A stretch of DNA of 64,000 nt from Hyphomicrobiales bacterium. GTDB lineage: Bacteria > Pseudomonadota > Alphaproteobacteria > Rhizobiales > Beijerinckiaceae. The DNA lies in contig JAQGJX010000099.1 of the NCBI GenBank assembly GCA_028290405.1, positions 1 through 64,000 on the forward strand, written 5' to 3'. How positions within the stretch are numbered: the first letter of the stretch is position 1; each line of letters opens with the position of its first letter. Below, in pieces: positions 28,983-39,571 of this stretch. The position numbers were made by a program, and so were the translations under genes. The notes under the pieces were generated by a model. The model made no database searches and had not been told where the DNA came from. It saw nothing but the letters and a program-made list of their open reading frames with translations.

Positions 28983-29393
28983 TCAGTTCGCCGCGGCCGG
29001 GCCGCGCGTGAGGTCGAAGGTGCGCACGCGGGGCGTGAGCTGGATGCGGGGACGCGTGCGCTCCACGATGACGTTGGGGCGGGCGCGGTCGGCCGAAATC
29101 GGCGTGCGGGTCCGGGTGCGCTCCACGATCACGGCGCGCTCGGCGCCGCGACGGTCGGAGATGACGCGCTTCTCGACGGAATGCTCCTCCTGGAAAGCCT
29201 GCACCACCAGGGGGCGGACCTCCTCGGCGGAGACGCCCATGAAGCCGGCGGCGATTTCGACCTGTCCGTCGATGTCGTCAGCCAGACCCTGGGCGGCGAT
29301 GATGGCCTCCTGAATGGTGGGAGGGCACTTCTTGATCCGGATCGGCGGGAGCGTCCTGGGATCAACCGGGCGCTTTTTCTCGGAGCGCTTCAT
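28983..29393 (-). CDS. Hypothetical protein with C-terminal VIVERTR repeats
   Basis: Likely start at 29393 (MKRSEKKRPVDPRTLPPIRIKKCPPTIQEAI...); two RxVIVERTR units 60 nt apart. Confidence 0.65.
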   Translation of the reverse strand: MKRSEKKRPVDPRTLPPIRIKKCPPTIQEAIIAAQGLADDIDGQVEIAAGFMGVSAEEVRPLVVQAFQEEHSVEKRVISDRRGAERAVIVERTRTRTPISADRARPNVIVERTRPRIQLTPRVRTFDLTRGPAAAN

Positions 29394-29709
29394 GGCGTAG
29401 GTTCCTATCAATCTGAGCGTAAGCATGCCGCATTTTTTGCGGTGCAGCAAGAGAAATTGTGCATCGCACACTCAGAAACTTCCGCTCCCCTGCGAGGCGC
29501 GGTCAATCTCCGGCGTACGTGTGAACGCGCGAGGCTCCAACTCAGGCAAGACAGCCCGGGACCGAATCGCTGGGGTGGATATACAGCCGCCCTCCCGTTT
29601 CATAAAGACCCCGGCGCGCAAGGGCCGCCTTGCGCCAGATCACGCAAAGCGCCCGCCCGGCGAAAAGCCAGTCCTTACAACGAGGCGCCCGGCCGGCGGT
29701 TCCGCGCGG

Positions 29710-30315
29710 TCAAAACGCCGTGCGTTGCCGCATGGCGGCCGCCAGCGTGCCTTCGTCCAGATAGTCGAGCTCGCCCCCCACCGGAACGCCATGGGCGAGA
29801 CGGGTGATCTTCACCGAAGCATGCGCCAGCGAATCAGTGATGTAATGAGCGGTCGTCTGCCCATCCACGGTGGCGTTCACGGCGAGGATCACCTCCTGGA
29901 TGGCGTTTTCCGCCACGCGGCCCACGAGCGATTCGATGTTGAGGTCCTTGGGGCCGACCCCGTCGAGCGGCGACAGCGTGCCGCCCAGCACATGGTAGCG
30001 GGCGGTCGTCGCGCCTGCGCGCTCCAGCGCCCAGAGGTCCGCCACGGTCTCCACGACCACCAGCGCCGCCGGGTCCCGGCGGGGGTCTCGGCAGATCGTG
30101 CAGGGATCGCTGGTGTCCACGTTGCCGCAGGCGCTGCACACCAGAATGCGTTCGCGCGCGACCTGCATGGCCTCCGCCAGAGGCCCGAACAATTCCTCGC
30201 GCTTGCGGATGAGATGGAGGGCCGCGCGGCGAGCCGAACGGGGCCCAAGGCCCGGGAGGCGGGCGAGCAATTGGATCAGGCGTTCGATCTCGGGTCCGGC
30301 GACGCGTTCGGCCAT
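29710..30315 (-). CDS. recR: Recombination mediator RecR
   Basis: [44 protein letters not shown] zinc finger; Toprim region. Confidence 0.97.
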   Translation of the reverse strand: MAERVAGPEIERLIQLLARLPGLGPRSARRAALHLIRKREELFGPLAEAMQVARERILVCSACGNVDTSDPCTICRDPRRDPAALVVVETVADLWALERAGATTARYHVLGGTLSPLDGVGPKDLNIESLVGRVAENAIQEVILAVNATVDGQTTAHYITDSLAHASVKITRLAHGVPVGGELDYLDEGTLAAAMRQRTAF

Positions 30316-30328
30316 GAGGATCCGGCGC

Positions 30329-30652
30329 TCAGAACGGCAGTTTCATGCCGGGCGGCAGAGGCAGGCCTGCGGTCATGGCCTGCATTTTCTCCTCCATGAT
30401 GCGCTCTGCCTTCTTGCGCGCGTCCTCATGGGCGGTGAGCACGAGATCCTCGACGATTTCGTTCTCGCCCGGGGCCATCAGGGAAGGGTCGATGGCGACC
30501 GCCTTCAGGGCGCCCTTCACGGTCATGGTGACGCGCACCATGCCGCCGCCGGACTGCCCCTCGACCTCCATGCGCTCCATCTCGGCCTGCGCCTCCTGCA
30601 TGCGCGCCTGCATGGCCTGCGCCTGCTTCATCAGTCCCATGATGTCTTTCAT
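30329..30652 (-). CDS. YbaB/EbfC family nucleoid-associated protein
   Basis: [43 protein letters not shown]; adjacent to recR and dnaX. Confidence 0.95.
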   Translation of the reverse strand: MKDIMGLMKQAQAMQARMQEAQAEMERMEVEGQSGGGMVRVTMTVKGALKAVAIDPSLMAPGENEIVEDLVLTAHEDARKKAERIMEEKMQAMTAGLPLPPGMKLPF

Positions 30653-30661
30653 GCTGCACCT

Positions 30662-32578
30662 TCAGAGATCGTCGTCGTCGTCGATCTGATCCACATAGGC
30701 GATTTCGTCGGCAGGTTCAGCCCCCTGCGCCGAAGGGGCGCCGGCCGGCGGCGGCTCGTCCATGCCCATGGTGCGCACGGCGACGATTTCCGCGCCCGGG
30801 AATTGCTCCAGCACGCTGCGCACCAGCGGATCGGAGCGCACGCCGGTGGCGCGCTCGCGGTCGCGCGCGTCGCGCGTTTCCTGGATGGTCGGCGCGCCCT
30901 GGGCGGTGGACACCGCCACCATCCAGCGCTCGCCGGTCCATTCCTGCAGGCGCCTGATGAGGTTCTGCGCAAGCTGCGGCGAGGCGCCGGGAACGAGCGA
31001 GAACTCGAGCGAACCCTGTTCGAAACGCACCAACCGCACGTCCCGCTCCAGCGCCATGCGCATCTGGATGTCGCGATTCTCCTGCGCGAGCTTCACCAGC
31101 GCCTCGAAATTGGCGATGTGGACGCGCGGTTCTGCGGCGGCCGGCGGCGCGAAGGCGCGGGGGGCCGACTGGGGCGCTCCCTGCGGGGCGAACGCCCGGG
31201 CGGCCGAGCCTCCCTGCTGCATGGAGGAGGAGGAGCCGCCGCCCCCGCCCGCGGACGCTCGGGGAGGCGACGGCTCGGCGGGCGCCGCCGACAGACGGCG
31301 CAGCACGTCCTCGGGAGAGGGCAGATCCGACGCATACGCGATGCGCACCAGCACCATATCGGCGGCGGCGAGCGGGCGGGGCGAATCCTTGATCTCCTGC
31401 AGGCCCTTGGTGAGGATCTGCCACGCGCGTGTCAGCGCGACGGTGCTGAGCGATGAGGCGAATAGCCGGCCCCGCACCGTCTCCTCCTCGGTGGCGGAGC
31501 TTTCGACCCGGGCGTTGGGGGCGATCTTCAGGCGCGTGACGAAGTGGACGAACTGCGCCAGGTCGGTGAGCACGAGGGCGGGGTCGGCGCCCTGGTCGTA
31601 TTGCTCCTTCAACTGCCCCAGCGCGCTCGCGATGTCGCCCTTCATGACCGATTCGAAGAGGTCCACGATGCGGGCCCGATCGGCCACGCCGAGCATGTCG
31701 CGGACCGCTTCCTCGGAGATCGCGTCCGCGGCCCCCGAGGGGCCGTGGGCGATGGCCTGGTCGAGCAGCGACAGGGCGTCGCGCACGGAGCCCTCCGCCG
31801 CGCGGGCGATGAGGGAGAGAGCCTTGTCGCTGATCTTCACGCCTTCGCGTTCGCAGATCGAGGACAGGTGCGAGACCATGAGGTCGGACTCGATGCGCCG
31901 CAGGTCGAACCGCTGGCAACGCGAGCGCACCGTCACCGGCACCTTGTCGATCTCGGTCGTGGCGAACAGGAACTTCACATGCTCGGGCGGCTCTTCGAGC
32001 GTCTTCAGCAGGCCGTTGAAGGCCTGCTTGGAGAGCATGTGCACCTCGTCGATGATGAAGACCTTGTAGCGGGCCATCACGGGCTTGTAGCGGGCGCTCT
32101 CGATGATCTCGCGGACGTCGTCGATGCCGGTGTTGGACGCGGCGTCCATCTCCACCACGTCCACGTGCCGCGATTCGATGATGGCGTTGCAATGGACGCC
32201 CGGCTCGACGATGTCGATCGTGGGGCTGACCACCGCGGGACGGCCGTCGTGCGCCGGGAGCTCATAGTTGAAGGCGCGCGCCAGGATGCGGGCCGTGGTG
32301 GTCTTGCCGACGCCGCGCACGCCCGTCAGCAGGTAGGCCTGATGGATGCGGCCCAGCTCGAACGCGTTGCGCAGCGTGCGCACCATGGCGTCCTGGCCGA
32401 TGAGGTCGTCGAAATTGGCGGGACGATACTTGCGGGCCAGCACCCGGTAGGCGCCGGCGGGTCCGGCGGGAGCGGGAGCGACGGCGGGCGCCTGGGCGGC
32501 CGGCGGAGCCGCCGCGCCGAGATCGAACCCGGACTGCTCGTCCGCCGGGGGGGTGTCCTGCGAGCGTCCGTCGTCCAT
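30662..32578 (-). CDS. dnaX: DNA polymerase III subunits gamma/tau
   Basis: YRVLARKYRPANFDDLIGQDAMVRTLRNAFELGRIHQAYLLTGVRGVGKTTTARILARA. Confidence 0.97.
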   Translation of the reverse strand: MDDGRSQDTPPADEQSGFDLGAAAPPAAQAPAVAPAPAGPAGAYRVLARKYRPANFDDLIGQDAMVRTLRNAFELGRIHQAYLLTGVRGVGKTTTARILARAFNYELPAHDGRPAVVSPTIDIVEPGVHCNAIIESRHVDVVEMDAASNTGIDDVREIIESARYKPVMARYKVFIIDEVHMLSKQAFNGLLKTLEEPPEHVKFLFATTEIDKVPVTVRSRCQRFDLRRIESDLMVSHLSSICEREGVKISDKALSLIARAAEGSVRDALSLLDQAIAHGPSGAADAISEEAVRDMLGVADRARIVDLFESVMKGDIASALGQLKEQYDQGADPALVLTDLAQFVHFVTRLKIAPNARVESSATEEETVRGRLFASSLSTVALTRAWQILTKGLQEIKDSPRPLAAADMVLVRIAYASDLPSPEDVLRRLSAAPAEPSPPRASAGGGGGSSSSMQQGGSAARAFAPQGAPQSAPRAFAPPAAAEPRVHIANFEALVKLAQENRDIQMRMALERDVRLVRFEQGSLEFSLVPGASPQLAQNLIRRLQEWTGERWMVAVSTAQGAPTIQETRDARDRERATGVRSDPLVRSVLEQFPGAEIVAVRTMGMDEPPPAGAPSAQGAEPADEIAYVDQIDDDDDL

Positions 32579-32677
32579 CCTGTCGCCCGTCTGTCGCCCG
32601 GTCCGATGCCCCGCCGGGCCGAAGCGGCGCGGGGCCGGCGGCGATGCGCGACGAGGCGCCGCGTGAAAAGGTGGGAG

Positions 32678-32772
32678 GCTGGACAGAGACCCGCCCGATC
32701 TCGTTAGGGCTGCTTCCTTCCGGACCTGACCCGGTTGGCGAGTGGAACGTCCACCGCCAACCTCCCGGGCTC
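32678..32772 (-). ncRNA. ffs: Small bacterial signal recognition particle RNA (4.5S type)
   Basis: Minus strand contains GGGUCAGGUCCGGAAGGAAGCAGCCC, the SRP RNA apical domain, with pairing GC-rich flanks; just upstream of dnaX. End coordinates approximate. Confidence 0.92.
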
Positions 32773-32880
32773 TATTTGGCAGTCCGGCGGCGGTTTCGCA
32801 AGCGCTGGCGCACGCGGGCCATTACACTGGGCGCACGAATCGCCGCGAACGACCAGAAACGCCAATCCAGAGCCCAGCCC

Positions 32881-33876
32881 ATGAGCCTCGCCACCCCCGA
32901 AGCGTCCGCCCGCACAGGCTACGCGATCAACCCCCTCGACCGTCTGTCGGAGCGACGCGACGACCCGGCCCATGTGGCGGGACTGATGGAGCACCCCTCG
33001 ACGCGCTTCGTCGTGGTGGGCCGCGACAAGCCCATCCTGCGGCTCACGGGCGCCGGCTACGAGGCCCTGTTCACCCGCGAGGAGGCGCACGGGCTCGGCG
33101 CCCTGCGCGAGACCGTCCTGCTGGGCCGCGATTCGGAGCGGGCGTATTTCGCCCAGTTGCTCGCCGACGAAGCGCTGGTCGTGCGCGAACAGCCCGACGA
33201 GGGCGCGCTGGTGGACACGAATCAACTGGTGGTCCCCGGCCGGCCCGACCTGATCGTCCACGACCTGCGCGCCGTCGCCGTCGAGGGGCTGCTGGCGCCC
33301 GAGCGCATCGGCCTGCTGGGGCAAGCCAAGAGCGTGCTCTACTGGCACGCGCGGCACCGGTTCTGCAGCGCTTGCGGGGTGCGCTCGGAGGTTTCGAGCG
33401 CTGGATGGCGGCGGGACTGCCCGGCCTGCAGGGCCATGCATTTTCCCCGCACGGACCCGGTGGTCATCATGCTGGCCGTGCGGGGCGATTCCTGCCTGAT
33501 GGGTCGCCAGCCGCGCTTCAACAAGGGCATGTATTCCGCGCTCGCGGGCTTCCTGGAGCCGGGCGAAACCATCGAGGGCGCCGTGCGGCGTGAAATCCGC
33601 GAGGAATCGGCGATCCAGGTGGGCCGCGTCGCCTACCACGCATCGCAGCCGTGGCCGTTTCCGGCCTCGATCATGATAGGCTGCATCGCCGAGGCGGTCA
33701 GCCACGAAATCGAGATCGACCGCGCCGAGCTTGAGGATTGCCGCTGGTTCTCCCGAGCTGAGGTGAAAGCCATGTTCGAGGGCCGGCATCCCGACGGCCT
33801 GCTCGCCCCCAACCCGATCGCCATCGCGCACCGGCTGGTGCGCGACTGGGCGGACGGCGCCGCGCCGCAGTTCTGA
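32881..33876 (+). CDS. nudC: NAD+ diphosphatase (Nudix)
   Basis: FCSACGVRSEVSSAGWRRDCPACRAMHFPRTDPVVIML zinc ribbon; GFLEPGETIEGAVRREIREESAI Nudix box; start at ATG 32881. Confidence 0.93.
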   Translation: MSLATPEASARTGYAINPLDRLSERRDDPAHVAGLMEHPSTRFVVVGRDKPILRLTGAGYEALFTREEAHGLGALRETVLLGRDSERAYFAQLLADEALVVREQPDEGALVDTNQLVVPGRPDLIVHDLRAVAVEGLLAPERIGLLGQAKSVLYWHARHRFCSACGVRSEVSSAGWRRDCPACRAMHFPRTDPVVIMLAVRGDSCLMGRQPRFNKGMYSALAGFLEPGETIEGAVRREIREESAIQVGRVAYHASQPWPFPASIMIGCIAEAVSHEIEIDRAELEDCRWFSRAEVKAMFEGRHPDGLLAPNPIAIAHRLVRDWADGAAPQF

Positions 33877-33935
33877 GCGGAACGCCGGCCCCGATTCGCC
33901 GATTGACGGCGCCGCCGCCGCCCCCGTAAGAACAT

Positions 33936-33971
33936 CCGGTATTAAGAAATGGCCGAAACCTCTTAAACCGG
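33936..33971. repeat. Imperfect inverted repeat upstream of the Ni/Co transporter gene
   Basis: CCGGTATTAAGA-N13-TCTTAAACCGG; arms match with one inserted base. Confidence 0.6.
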
Positions 33972-34000
33972 GGCAGGCGCTCAGGCGCCGGGGAGCGCTG

Positions 34001-35068
34001 ATGGCTTTGGTGACGGATCTGGTCAGCGATCCCGGGGATGACGGGCGTGCGAGCCTGCCCCGAAGGATCATGGCGCTCTACGCCCTTCTGGGCTGCGCCA
34101 ACGTCCTCGCGTGGATTTGGGCCCTCGGGGCCCTCCGCGACCAGCCCGCCCTGCTGGGAACCGCCTTCCTCGCCTGGGTCCTGGGCCTGCGCCACGCGGT
34201 CGATCCCGACCATATCGCGGCCATCGACAACGCAACCCGCAAGCTGATCACACAGGGCCGGCGTCCGGTGACGGTGGGCTTCTGGTTCGCGTGCGGCCAT
34301 TCGACCGTGGTGGCGGTCGCGTGCGCGCTGATCGGCTTTTTCGCCCTTGGGGTGAAGGACCAGCTGGAGGGGTTCAGGGAGGTCGGAGGGCTGATCGGGA
34401 CGTTCGTGTCCTCAAGCTTCCTTCTGGTGATCGGGGCCTTCAACCTGCTGGTCTTCCTCGGCGTGCTGGCCGCCTACCGGGAGGCGCGGCGCACCGGCCG
34501 CTACCACGAGCAGGACGTGGACGCCCTGATGGCCAAGCACGGTTTCCTCGCCCGCGTGCTGCGGCCGCTGTTCGCGCTCATCTCGAAGAGCTGGCACATG
34601 TATCCGCTGGGCTTCCTCTTCGGCCTGGGGTTCGACACAGCCACTGCCATCGGGCTGTTCTCCATGACGGCCGCGACCGCCTCCGACGGCGTTTCGCTTT
34701 CCACCGTGATGGTGTTTCCGGCGCTGTTCGCCGCCGGCATGGCGCTGGCCGACGCCACCGACGGCGCGCTGATGCTGGGCGCCTACGAATGGGCTTACGT
34801 GAAGCCGGCCCGCAAGCTGTTCTACAACCTGACCGTCACGGCCATGTCGGCCTTCGTGGCGCTGGTGATCGGCATGCTTCAGGCGCTGGGCCTCATCGCC
34901 GAGCGCATGAACCTGAGCGGGGGCGTATGGGACCTTGTGGGGGCGGTGCGCGACCGGTTCGACGTGCTGGGCTTCGTGATCGTCGGGCTGTTCATGCTGG
35001 CCTGGGGCGCGTCGGCTCTGGCCTGGCGCTTCGGCGGCTTCGACCGCGCGCTGGGCCGGGAGGCATGA
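34001..35068 (+). CDS. HoxN/HupN/NixA-family nickel/cobalt transporter
   Basis: LGLRHAVDPDHIAAIDNATRKL and LGFLFGLGFDTATAI, NiCoT signatures. Confidence 0.93.
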   Translation: MALVTDLVSDPGDDGRASLPRRIMALYALLGCANVLAWIWALGALRDQPALLGTAFLAWVLGLRHAVDPDHIAAIDNATRKLITQGRRPVTVGFWFACGHSTVVAVACALIGFFALGVKDQLEGFREVGGLIGTFVSSSFLLVIGAFNLLVFLGVLAAYREARRTGRYHEQDVDALMAKHGFLARVLRPLFALISKSWHMYPLGFLFGLGFDTATAIGLFSMTAATASDGVSLSTVMVFPALFAAGMALADATDGALMLGAYEWAYVKPARKLFYNLTVTAMSAFVALVIGMLQALGLIAERMNLSGGVWDLVGAVRDRFDVLGFVIVGLFMLAWGASALAWRFGGFDRALGREA

Positions 35069-35087
35069 GCCTCCCGTCGGAGCCGCC

Positions 35088-35951
35088 TCAGGCCTGCTCC
35101 TGCGCCATGCGGCGGAAGTCGCTCGCCGGGTAGACGCCAAGCACGCGCACTTCCCGCGAGAAGAACGCCAGTTCCTCCAGCGCGCGCGCCAGCGCGGGAT
35201 CCTCCGGATGCCCCTCCACGTCCGCCAGGAACATGGTCGCCGAGAACTCGCCCTCCACCATGTAGCTTTCGAGCTTCGTCATGTTGACGCCGTTGGTGGC
35301 GAAGCCGCCCAGCGCCTTGTAGAGGGCCGCCGGCACGTTGCGCACGCGGAACACGAAGGTCGTGACCGTGGGGCCGTTCTGAGGCTTGGCCCAGTCGGCG
35401 CGGCGCGACAGGATCACGAAGCGGGTGGTGTTGTGGCGCTCGTCCTCCACGTCGCGCATGAGGATGTCGAGGCCGTAGATCTCCGCCGCCAGCGCGGGCG
35501 CCAACGCGGCCTGCGTGGGGTCCTGCGACTCGGCGATCTCGCGCGCAGCGCCCGCCGTGTCGCCCGCCGTGATGGGAGCGAGCCCCAGCTTGCGGGTGAT
35601 CTTGCGGCATTGGCCCAGCGCGTGGATGTGGCTGTGCACCGTCTTGATGGTGGCCAGCGACGCGCCCTTGACGGCCATGAGCTGGAAGTGGATCGGCAGG
35701 AAGTATTCGCCGATGACGTGCAGGCCGGAACCGGGCAGGAAATGGTGGATGTCCGCCACCCGGCCGGCGATCGAGTTCTCGATGGGGATCATGCCCAGCC
35801 CCGCCGCGCCGTCCGAAACGGCCGCCAGCGCATCCTCGAACGTCGCGCACGCGAGCGGCTCCCAATCGGGATAGACCGCCTTGCAGGCGATGTGGGAATT
35901 GGCGCCCGACTCGCCCTGGTAGGCGATGACCTTCTTGACCGTCTCAGGCAT
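35088..35951 (-). CDS. pheA: Prephenate dehydratase
   Basis: IAYQGESGANSHIACKAVYP, GLGMIPIENSIAGRVADIHHFLP, ESYMVEGEFSATMFLADVEGH. Confidence 0.94.
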   Translation of the reverse strand: MPETVKKVIAYQGESGANSHIACKAVYPDWEPLACATFEDALAAVSDGAAGLGMIPIENSIAGRVADIHHFLPGSGLHVIGEYFLPIHFQLMAVKGASLATIKTVHSHIHALGQCRKITRKLGLAPITAGDTAGAAREIAESQDPTQAALAPALAAEIYGLDILMRDVEDERHNTTRFVILSRRADWAKPQNGPTVTTFVFRVRNVPAALYKALGGFATNGVNMTKLESYMVEGEFSATMFLADVEGHPEDPALARALEELAFFSREVRVLGVYPASDFRRMAQEQA

Positions 35952-36006
35952 GTTCCGAACTCCATGGCGCGCCGGCAGAAGAGGGCGACGCGCGTCAACC
36001 TGTCAA

Positions 36007-36780
36007 TCAAATGGACGGCGCGAGCAGCGCCCGGGCGCGGTCGAGGTCGTGCTGGGTGTCGACTCCCAGCGGCACGGCGTCGACAATCTGCACGTCGATG
36101 CGCATGCCGGCCTCCAGCGCGCGCAATTGCTCGAGCCGCTCGCGAATCTCGAGCGGCGACGGGGGCAGGGCGACGAAACGCGCCAGGGCGGCGCGCCGGT
36201 AAGCGTAGAGGCCGATGTGATGCAACAGCGGACCCTCGCCCCACGGGGCGGACGCGCGGGTGAAATACAGCGCCCTCAGACGGGAGGCGCCGAGGTGCGA
36301 CCCGACCACCTTCACCACGTTGGAATCGTGGCGCTCCTCGTCGCGGGCGATGACGGCCGCCAGGGTGGCGATGTCGACCGCCGGATCGGCGAGCGGCTCC
36401 AGAGACGCGCGCACCGATCGGGGCTCGATGGTGGGAAGGTCGCCCTGCACGTTCACCACCACGTCGTAGGATCCGTCCGGATCGATGAGGCCGATCGCCT
36501 CCATGATGCGGTCGGACCCTGACGGATGATCCGGGTTGGTGAGCACGGCGCGCCCTCCGGCGGCCTCCACGGCGGCGACGATCTCCGGCGCGTCGGCGGC
36601 GACGATGACCGGACCGACGTCCGCCTCGCAGGCCCTGCGCCAGACATGCACGATCATCGGTTCGCCGGCGATGTCGGCGAGCGGTTTGCGAGGCAGGCGC
36701 GTCGAGGCCATGCGGGCGGGCACGAGGACGATGGGTTTCACGAAACGCTGCTCGGGCTGTCCCGCGCGGGCGGGCGTCAA
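36007..36780 (-). CDS. kdsB: 3-deoxy-manno-octulosonate cytidylyltransferase
   Basis: [55 protein letters not shown]. Confidence 0.95.
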   Translation of the reverse strand: MTPARAGQPEQRFVKPIVLVPARMASTRLPRKPLADIAGEPMIVHVWRRACEADVGPVIVAADAPEIVAAVEAAGGRAVLTNPDHPSGSDRIMEAIGLIDPDGSYDVVVNVQGDLPTIEPRSVRASLEPLADPAVDIATLAAVIARDEERHDSNVVKVVGSHLGASRLRALYFTRASAPWGEGPLLHHIGLYAYRRAALARFVALPPSPLEIRERLEQLRALEAGMRIDVQIVDAVPLGVDTQHDLDRARALLAPSI

Positions 36781-36929
36781 AAGGTAGCAAGGGCGGGGAG
36801 GTTATTACGTGTTGCCAAGCGGGGCGCAATCCCTGTATCCAACGCGGCGACTTGCCGCGCCCCGCTCTCGCAGCGGACTCCCGTGCGCGGCGCTTTCCTG
36901 GCCGGGATCAGGGGCGGAGCCTACAGGAC

Positions 36930-37487
36930 ATGATGGATTCCTTCGAGTTCAATAAGATCGCCGGGGCGGTCCTCGGTACGTTGCTGTTCCTCATGGGGCT
37001 CGGCATTTTCTCCGGCATGATTTTCCATCCGCACAAGCCGCACACGCCCGGCTACGACCTCCCGGTCGCCGAAGCGGCCGCCAAGGGCGGCGCCCCGGCC
37101 GCGGCGGCGGCCGCCACCCCCGTCGCCGATCTCCTCGCCAGCGCCGACCCCGCGAAGGGCGCGGCCACGGCCAAGGCCGCGTGCGGCGTCTGCCACAATT
37201 TCGAGGAAGGCGCGGCCGTGAAGCAGGGCCCGACCCTGTACAACGTGGTCAATCGTCCGATCGCCGGCGTGGCGGGCTTCGCGTATTCCAGCTCGCTGCA
37301 GGAAAAGTCGAAGTCCGACCAGACCTGGTCGTTCGAGCACCTCAACCAGTTCATCACGAACCCGAAGGGCTACGCCAGCAACACCAAGATGGCGTTCGCG
37401 GGCGAAAAGAACGAAGGCCGCCGCGGCGACATCCTCGCCTACCTGCGCTCGCTCGCCGGCAGCCCTGCGCCCCTCCCGGCGAAGTAA
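36930..37487 (+). CDS. cycM: Membrane-anchored cytochrome c (CycM / c552 type)
   Basis: N-terminal TM anchor MMDSFEFNKIAGAVLGTLLFLMGLGIFSGMIF; CGVCH haem motif; KMAFAGEKN Met ligand region. Confidence 0.88.
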   Translation: MMDSFEFNKIAGAVLGTLLFLMGLGIFSGMIFHPHKPHTPGYDLPVAEAAAKGGAPAAAAAATPVADLLASADPAKGAATAKAACGVCHNFEEGAAVKQGPTLYNVVNRPIAGVAGFAYSSSLQEKSKSDQTWSFEHLNQFITNPKGYASNTKMAFAGEKNEGRRGDILAYLRSLAGSPAPLPAK

Positions 37488-37521
37488 CATAGTCGTCAAC
37501 GTTCTCGCATCGCGCGACGTC

Positions 37522-37549
37522 AGGCCGGTCCGAAAGGACCGGCCTTTTT
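37522..37549 (+). terminator. Rho-independent terminator after cycM
   Basis: AGGCCGGTCC-GAAA-GGACCGGCCT-TTTTC. Confidence 0.92.
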
Positions 37550-37650
37550 CGTGGGCCGTCGCGCCGAGGTGGCGGCGCCTCGAAAAAGGGACATAATCCC
37601 GGCGAATCATCGCAGCGGGCATTTGCGCCCGATCAGGGATCGACGCTCTC

Positions 37651-39531
37651 ATGACGATCACGCGCCGCAGGGCACTGGAACTTGGCTCTGGCGTCCTCGC
37701 GGCGGCGCTGGCGCCCGTGTCCGCGCGCGCGCAGTCCGCCGCGGACGCGGCGTCCGGCGAGATCGAACGACACGGGCTCTCGACGTTCGGCGAACTCGCC
37801 ATGCCGCCGGACTTCAAGCACTACCCCTATGTGAACCCGGAGGCCCCCAAGGGGGGAATTCTGCGGCTGCAGATCAAGAACACCAGCGGCAACCAGAATT
37901 TCGAAACCTTCGACACCATGAACATCTTCTCGTTCAAGGGCGACGGCGCCGCCGGCATGGAAGGCACGTTCGACACGCTGATGTCCGGCACGGCCGACGA
38001 GCCCGGCTCCGTCTACGGCCTGCTGGCGCGTTCCGTCCGCGTCTCGCCCGACAAGCTCACCTACCGCTTTCAGTTGCGCCCCGAGGCGCGCTTTCACGAC
38101 GGCTCGAGGGTGACGGCGGGCGACTGCGCTTTTTCGTTCGGCGTCCTGAAGGAAAAGGGCCACCCCCTCTACCGCATGTTGCTGCGCGACTTCGCCGGCG
38201 CGCAAGCCGAGAGCGACGACGTGCTGATCGTGCGTTTTGCGCCCGAGCGCGGCCGCGACGCGCACCTGTTCGTCACCGGCCTGCCGGTGTTCTCGCAGGC
38301 CTGGTGGAAGGGGCGCGACTTCGAGGCCTCGACGCTGGAAGCCCCGCTGGGATCGGGGCCCTACCGGGTCGGGCGGTTCGAACAGGGCCGCTACATCGAA
38401 TTCGAGCGCGTGCCCGATTACTGGGGCGCGGCTCTGCCGGTGAACGTCGGGACCAACAATTTCGACCGCATCCGGTACGAATATTATCGCGAGCGCCAGA
38501 TCGCCTTCGAGGGCTTCAAGTCCGGCCAGATGAACTTTCAGGAGGAGTACACGGCGCGCTTCTGGGCCACCGGGTATGATTTTCCCGCCGTGCGGGACGG
38601 GCGCGTGAAGCGCGTCGAACTGCCGAGCGGCGCGCCGGTGGGCACCCAGGGCTGGTTCTTCAACACGCGCCGTCCGAAGTTCGCCGACCCGCGCATCCGC
38701 GAGGCGTTCAGCTATGCGTTCGACTTCGAGTGGACGAACCGCAACATCATGTATTCCGCCTACCAGCGGCTCACGTCCTATTTCGAAAACTCCGACCTGA
38801 AGGCGACCGGCAAGCCCAGCGCTGAGGAACTCGCGCTGCTGGAGCCCTTCCGGGGCCAGATCCCCGACGAAGCGTTGGGGGAACCATGGGTGCCGCCCGT
38901 CTCGGACGGTTCTGGATCGGACCGCACGCTGTTGCGGCGCGCCAGCGAGTTGCTGACGGCGGCCGGCTGCAAGCGGGACGGCACCCGCCTGCGGCTGCCC
39001 GACGGACAGCCGTTCGAAGTGGAGTTCCTCGATTCGTCGGGCGCGCTCAAGCCGCACACGGAACCCTTCCAGGCCAACCTCAAGCGGCTGGGCATCGAGA
39101 GCACGTACCGGCAGGTGGACGCGGCGCAATACAAGCGCCGCCTCGACAATTTCGATTTTGACGTGGTCACCATGGCGCTCGGCGGCTCCCTGACGCCCGG
39201 CGAGGGCCTGCGCAACATCTACACGTCCCAGTCCGCCCGCACGCCCGGCTCGCGAAACCTCGGCGGCATCTCCAGCCCGGCCATCGACGCGATCGTGGAA
39301 AAGATCGCCCGGGCGCAGACGCGGGCCGAGCTCAACGTGGCGGCGCGCGTACTCGACCGCCTGCTGCGGGCGGGGCGCTACTGGGTGCCCATGTGGTACA
39401 AGGACCGCTCGCTCATCGCCCATTGGGACGTCTTCGGCCGGCCGGAAAAGACGCCGCGCTACGGCACCGGCGCGCCGGACCTGTGGTGGTGGGACGCCGA
39501 CAAGGCGCGCAAGATCGGCTATCCGGGCTGA
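37651..39531 (+). CDS. yejA: Extracellular solute-binding protein, family 5 (YejA-like)
   Basis: Signal sequence; HGLSTFGELAMPPDFKHYPYVNPEAPKGGILRL; followed by yejBEF-like genes. Confidence 0.88.
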   Translation: MTITRRRALELGSGVLAAALAPVSARAQSAADAASGEIERHGLSTFGELAMPPDFKHYPYVNPEAPKGGILRLQIKNTSGNQNFETFDTMNIFSFKGDGAAGMEGTFDTLMSGTADEPGSVYGLLARSVRVSPDKLTYRFQLRPEARFHDGSRVTAGDCAFSFGVLKEKGHPLYRMLLRDFAGAQAESDDVLIVRFAPERGRDAHLFVTGLPVFSQAWWKGRDFEASTLEAPLGSGPYRVGRFEQGRYIEFERVPDYWGAALPVNVGTNNFDRIRYEYYRERQIAFEGFKSGQMNFQEEYTARFWATGYDFPAVRDGRVKRVELPSGAPVGTQGWFFNTRRPKFADPRIREAFSYAFDFEWTNRNIMYSAYQRLTSYFENSDLKATGKPSAEELALLEPFRGQIPDEALGEPWVPPVSDGSGSDRTLLRRASELLTAAGCKRDGTRLRLPDGQPFEVEFLDSSGALKPHTEPFQANLKRLGIESTYRQVDAAQYKRRLDNFDFDVVTMALGGSLTPGEGLRNIYTSQSARTPGSRNLGGISSPAIDAIVEKIARAQTRAELNVAARVLDRLLRAGRYWVPMWYKDRSLIAHWDVFGRPEKTPRYGTGAPDLWWWDADKARKIGYPG

Positions 39532-39571
39532 CGATTCCCGCCACCGGAACCTGTGAGGACACCCCCAGCCG

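Noticed and set aside
30665-30682. GTC trinucleotide microsatellite at the dnaX 3' end
   Set aside because: Short run encoding an acidic Asp tail; no evidence of special function
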